A stretch of DNA of 52,501 nt, from positions 1-52,501 of the forward strand of contig CAYNNQ010000018.1 of assembly GCA_964398785.1 (NCBI GenBank), read 5' to 3'. Under the pieces are notes generated by a model. It had not been told where the DNA came from. It worked only from the letters and a program-made list of their open reading frames with translations, and searched no databases. Below are positions 49,718 through 52,501 of the stretch, in pieces (the first letter of the stretch is position 1; each line of letters begins with the position of its first letter). The position numbers and the translations under genes were made by a program. Source of the stretch: CAYNNQ01 sp964398785. Its GTDB lineage: Bacteria; Desulfobacterota; Desulfovibrionia; Desulfovibrionales; Desulfonatronovibrionaceae.

Positions 49718-49728
49718 AGTTTGCTGTT

Positions 49729-49805
49729 GCGCCAGTAGCTCAGTCGGACAGAGCGCCGGACTACGAATCCGGGTGCCGGGAGTTCGAATCTTCCCTGGCG
49801 CACCA
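49729..49805 (+). tRNA. tRNA-Arg (ACG)
   Basis: GCGCCAG/CTGGCGC acceptor, anticodon arm CCGGA-CTACGAA-TCCGG with anticodon ACG, T loop TTCGAAT, discriminator A and encoded CCA; 77 nt. Its 3' end is a common integration site, and a decayed region plus an AT-rich sensor gene follow. Confidence 0.95.
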
Positions 49806-49822
49806 AATACACAATATTCTAT

Positions 49823-49857
49823 GGGGTTAGGCCAAACGGTTTAGCCCCTTTTTTTAT
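49823..49857 (+). terminator. Rho-independent terminator after tRNA-Arg
   Basis: GGGGTTAGGCC-AAAC-GGTTTAGCCCC (with G-U pairs) followed by TTTTTTT. Confidence 0.85.
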
Positions 49858-50487
49858 GTAAAAATTCGGCATCCCGCCTGAGCTATAAGATTTATTTCAA
49901 TTTATTCTTGGGCTTAATTTTTTTATCCCTCTCCTAATCTTGATCTTTCTTCAACTCCTTCTTGCAAACAGTATTTTTTATTGGTAATAATAAATTGATG
50001 GTATTTTTGTTAAAAAGGTATAACAATTAAGATCTTCACCTTTACAGAATTGCTTTCTCCTCCAGGATATCCCCAGAGATACGTCCCAAATGCCAAGGCT
50101 TTCACCTCATCCTAGATCAACAGGAAAAGACTATCCGGGAAATCATTGGATACCGACCGTTATGTCGGGTTATGGAAGTCGTCTCGATTGGAGAGTGGAT
50201 GCTGCACCGGGCCCTTGAAAAAAAACGGTTGTACTTAAATACTGTGGAACATCCATTTGTTCCATTGGACTGAATTGGAAAAACAGGCTCGCAAGTGGGC
50301 TATTTAAAAAGTCTACTCCGGTACCACCCTAGGGTATAGGCACATGAGACAAAAAGGCGGCGGATTAAAGATAAGGACTGCTCCGAGTTCACGACTCAAC
50401 ATGGAGCCCCAAGGTGTTTTAAACAAAAACCAGTCCAGAAATCCGCGCAGACGCAAATACAAAAATTCGGATTTGGAGTGACTACTT
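49858..50487. other. Decayed or non-coding stretch between tRNA-Arg and the PAS gene
   Basis: About 630 bp without an intact gene. Short protein-like frames appear one after another but are broken: an 80-codon frame at 50031-50273 with no start codon, and a 45-codon ATG frame at 50343-50480. Frame shifts between them and the mixture of lengths suggest remnants of old genes, but I recognise no family and cannot name them. Confidence 0.5.
50031..50273 (+). pseudogene. Stop-free gene remnant without start, unidentified
   Basis: The frame after the TAA at 50028 stays open for 80 codons to a TGA at 50271-50273. It contains no ATG, GTG or TTG in its first half and reads, for example, FHLILDQQEKTIREIIGYRP and LEKKRLYLNTVEHPFVPLD, a plausible protein composition. 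It has no ribosome-binding site. Identity is unknown; it may be a truncated gene or chance. Confidence 0.35.
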
Positions 50488-52501
50488 ATGCCACAAAAGC
50501 CTAATTATACTGAATTGGAGCAGCAGGTCAAGGATCTAAAGAAAGAACTGGCTACATGCAAAGAAAACACAGAATATGAGTTTGTTAATAATGCGAATAG
50601 CATATTTATGAAAACAGATAATAGGGGGAATATTACTTTCATTAACGATTACGGACATAAATTTTTTGGATATACAAAAGAAGAAATGCTCGGTCAGAAT
50701 GTCCTTGGCACAACTATTTCAGAAACTGAGTCTACTGGTAGAGACCTTTCTCTTATGATAATAGATATCTTGGATAATCCAGATAAATATCAAAATAATG
50801 AGCATGAAAACATATGCAAAAACGGACAAAAGGTTTGGGTCGCCTGGACCAATAAAGCAGTTTTAGACTCTAATGACCAGATAGCGGAAATTATATGCAT
50901 CGGAAACGACGTCACTGATCGGAAGCTTCTGGAAATAAAATTAGAAGCCAGCGAAAAGCGATATAGGGAACTTTTCGAAAATACATTCGAAGGAATTGCT
51001 ATATACAAAGCAATAGAAGGGGGAAATGATTTTGTTTTTCTCGACTTCAACAGACAATCTGAAAAAATAGTAAATATACCCAAGGAACAAGTAATCGGCA
51101 GAAGAGTTACAGAAGTCTTTCCAGGGGTGATTAATTTTGGGTTAATGGATGTTTTTAAAAGAGTTTTCGAAACAGGAGTAAGTGAACATTTTCCAGCAAA
51201 ACTATACAAAGATAAAAAAATAGCCAGTTGGCTTAATAACTTTGTATATAAATTACCTTCCGGTGAGATTGTTGCTGTATACAGGGACGAGACCGAAAGA
51301 AAGCAGGCTGAATTAAGTCTTCTAGAAACGAAAGAGCATCTTGATTTTACTTTGAAAGCAACAAAAACGGGACTATGGGATTGGAATATACAAAAAGACG
51401 AAGTAACTTTAAATGAACAGGGAGTAGCTATAGCCGGCTATACGCTTGATGAACTTGGCACTTTGGACTTACAAACCTGGAAAGACTTATGTCACTCTGA
51501 AGACTATAAAACTTTTGAAAAAACGTTGGATAGGCATCTTTCTGGAGAGTTAGAAATTTATGAATGTGAATCCAGGATACAGCATAAAAATGGCTACTGG
51601 ATTTGGGTCCTGACTCGGGGCAAGGTAGTCGACTGGGATGAAAACAACAAACCTTTACATATAACTGGAATTATTACTAATATAGAAAGAATCAAAGCAG
51701 CCGAAAAGGATTTGCTAGATAGCAACAAAAGACTGGAAGACATAATAGAATTCCTGCCCGATGCCACCTTGGCGGTGGACTTGGAAAAAAAAGTAATCAT
51801 TTGGAATAAGGCTATAGCGGAAATGACTGGTGTTCCGTCTTCCGAGATGCTCGGCAAAGGTTCCCATGCCTATACTGTACCCTTCTACGGAGAAGCCCGC
51901 CCGCAACTTATGGATCTCGTTTTTGAGGACTCAAAAAAAATTGAAGCTCTGTATCCCACAATCCATCGCCAAGGCAATACACTTTTAGCGGAAGTTTTTT
52001 GTAATGCTCTATACAATTATACTGGTGCGTGGATTTTTGCTAAAGCCTCCCCTTTACACGATGCAGAAGGTAATATTGTAGGAGCAATTGAAATCATTCG
52101 GGATATTACAGATAGAAAAAAAGCAGAGCAGGAAGTTAAAGAAAAAAATAAGACATTGCAACATATGCTTGACGGTATTTCTGATGTAATAGGTTTTCAA
52201 AAGCCGGATCATACTGTACTGCTCTATAACAAAGCCGGATATGAATTATTGGGCATGTCTCCTGAAGAAGTGAAAGGCAAAAAATGTTACGAACTTATCG
52301 GAAGAAATTGTGAATGCGAAGTTTGTGCCACCAGCCGGGCATGCAAGAGCAAACATATTGAAGAAATAGAGAGATATGACCAAACTCTGGAAAAGTATTT
52401 AAGAGTAACTGCAAATCCTGTCTTAAACGAAGAAGGGGATGTTGATTTTATTATAGAACACCTAAATGATATCACAGACTACAAACTAGCAGAAAAAGAA
52501 C
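50488..52501 (+). CDS. Multi-PAS domain sensor protein, incomplete at right edge
   Basis: An open frame of 671 codons with no stop before the window ends. GGAGTG lies eight bases before the ATG. A coiled-coil start (ELEQQVKDLKKELATCKEN) is followed by about five PAS/PAC modules: near residues 30-150 (FMKTDNRGNITFINDYG, then GNDVTDRK), 155-275, 280-400 (TGLWDWNIQKDEVTLNEQG), 405-550 (LPDATLAVDLEKKVIIWNKA, EIIRDITDRKKAEQ) and 555 to the end. The last has a cysteine cluster (CYELIGRNCECEVCATSRAC), as in redox- or metal-sensing PAS domains. An output domain, probably a histidine kinase or GGDEF, should follow outside the window. The gene is clearly AT-richer than the rest of the window, which suggests recent transfer. 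Confidence 0.85.
   Translation, partial: MPQKPNYTELEQQVKDLKKELATCKENTEYEFVNNANSIFMKTDNRGNITFINDYGHKFFGYTKEEMLGQNVLGTTISETESTGRDLSLMIIDILDNPDKYQNNEHENICKNGQKVWVAWTNKAVLDSNDQIAEIICIGNDVTDRKLLEIKLEASEKRYRELFENTFEGIAIYKAIEGGNDFVFLDFNRQSEKIVNIPKEQVIGRRVTEVFPGVINFGLMDVFKRVFETGVSEHFPAKLYKDKKIASWLNNFVYKLPSGEIVAVYRDETERKQAELSLLETKEHLDFTLKATKTGLWDWNIQKDEVTLNEQGVAIAGYTLDELGTLDLQTWKDLCHSEDYKTFEKTLDRHLSGELEIYECESRIQHKNGYWIWVLTRGKVVDWDENNKPLHITGIITNIERIKAAEKDLLDSNKRLEDIIEFLPDATLAVDLEKKVIIWNKAIAEMTGVPSSEMLGKGSHAYTVPFYGEARPQLMDLVFEDSKKIEALYPTIHRQGNTLLAEVFCNALYNYTGAWIFAKASPLHDAEGNIVGAIEIIRDITDRKKAEQEVKEKNKTLQHMLDGISDVIGFQKPDHTVLLYNKAGYELLGMSPEEVKGKKCYELIGRNCECEVCATSRACKSKHIEEIERYDQTLEKYLRVTANPVLNEEGDVDFIIEHLNDITDYKLAEKE

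Larger units (their letters stand above)
49334..49728. other. Spacer upstream of amidohydrolase and tRNA-Arg
   Basis: No gene is seen in these 395 bp. A family C sequence lies at 49513-49544, and the tRNA-Arg promoter at its right end (49689-49717). A TTGACA with a 17-bp spacer and ACTTTA lies on the plus strand near 49410, but nothing obvious follows it. Confidence 0.5.

Noticed and set aside
49806..50487. Transposase or integrase remnant in the decayed region
   Set aside because: Translated frames do not show DDE, HTH or tyrosine-recombinase motifs that I could recognise; left as unidentified.

Overview
The window looks like chromosomal DNA of a sulfate-reducing deltaproteobacterium of the Desulfovibrionales, perhaps Desulfohalobiaceae-like. 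This is an inference from gene content and order, not from a search. The supporting features are an ispE, tRNA-Gln, prs, L25/Ctc, pth, carD, rho run; an archaeal-type glutamate synthase made of separate subunits; the YajC-SecD-SecF block; a nadC-nadA-nadB block; and a candidate selenocysteine gene. Base composition is moderate, intergenic DNA is AT-rich, and the window is mostly housekeeping.

Layout. Positions 1-137 hold a partial tRNA-Glu and a tRNA-Gln. Positions 335-6759 form a minus-strand block: ispA, xseB, an M23 peptidase, xseA, proS and ispG. Positions 7173-9657 carry a plus-strand pair, DUF523-DUF1722 and an NAD(P)-binding/DUF2867 protein. Positions 9688-12473 are a minus-strand regulatory cluster: a PilZ-like protein, a GAF protein with a ribbon-helix-helix-like tail, a ParA-type ATPase with a zinc ribbon, and a small zinc-ribbon protein. 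Positions 12752-16109 hold hisD, purC, fabI and, two bases after fabI, a tiny membrane-protein gene with an in-frame TGA and a SECIS-like hairpin, then a terminator. tRNA-Ser and the 4.5S SRP RNA lie at 16274-16466. Next come a TorT-like binding protein, an RluA pseudouridine synthase, a degenerate CDP-alcohol phosphatidyltransferase-like membrane protein and MgtE. nadC, nadA and nadB lie at 21480-25148. Positions 25211-33619 are a long minus-strand unit: five-gene glutamate synthase, then yajC, secD, secF and a terminator. Positions 34002-41579 run minus from ispE through tRNA-Gln, prs, L25, pth, carD and rho to an M48-TPR protease. Positions 41784-49333 hold a DegP/HtrA protease, a FadD-type ligase, an acidic zinc-ribbon protein, an ATP-grasp enzyme and an amidohydrolase. 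tRNA-Arg (49729-49805) is followed by about 680 bp of decayed or non-coding DNA and an AT-rich multi-PAS sensor gene that runs off the window.

Two dispersed intergenic repeat families stand out. Family A is about 190 bp with inverted-repeat ends and looks like a MITE: two nearly full copies plus several fragments, some touching gene ends. Family B is about 126 bp with a nested hairpin: two full copies plus end fragments. A third, smaller set consists of AT-loop hairpins (family C).

The observations most worth checking are the candidate 46-residue selenoprotein downstream of fabI, the ParA/GAF-RHH/PilZ/zinc-ribbon cluster, and the repeat families. All identifications rest on reading motifs and gene order; no database search was run.
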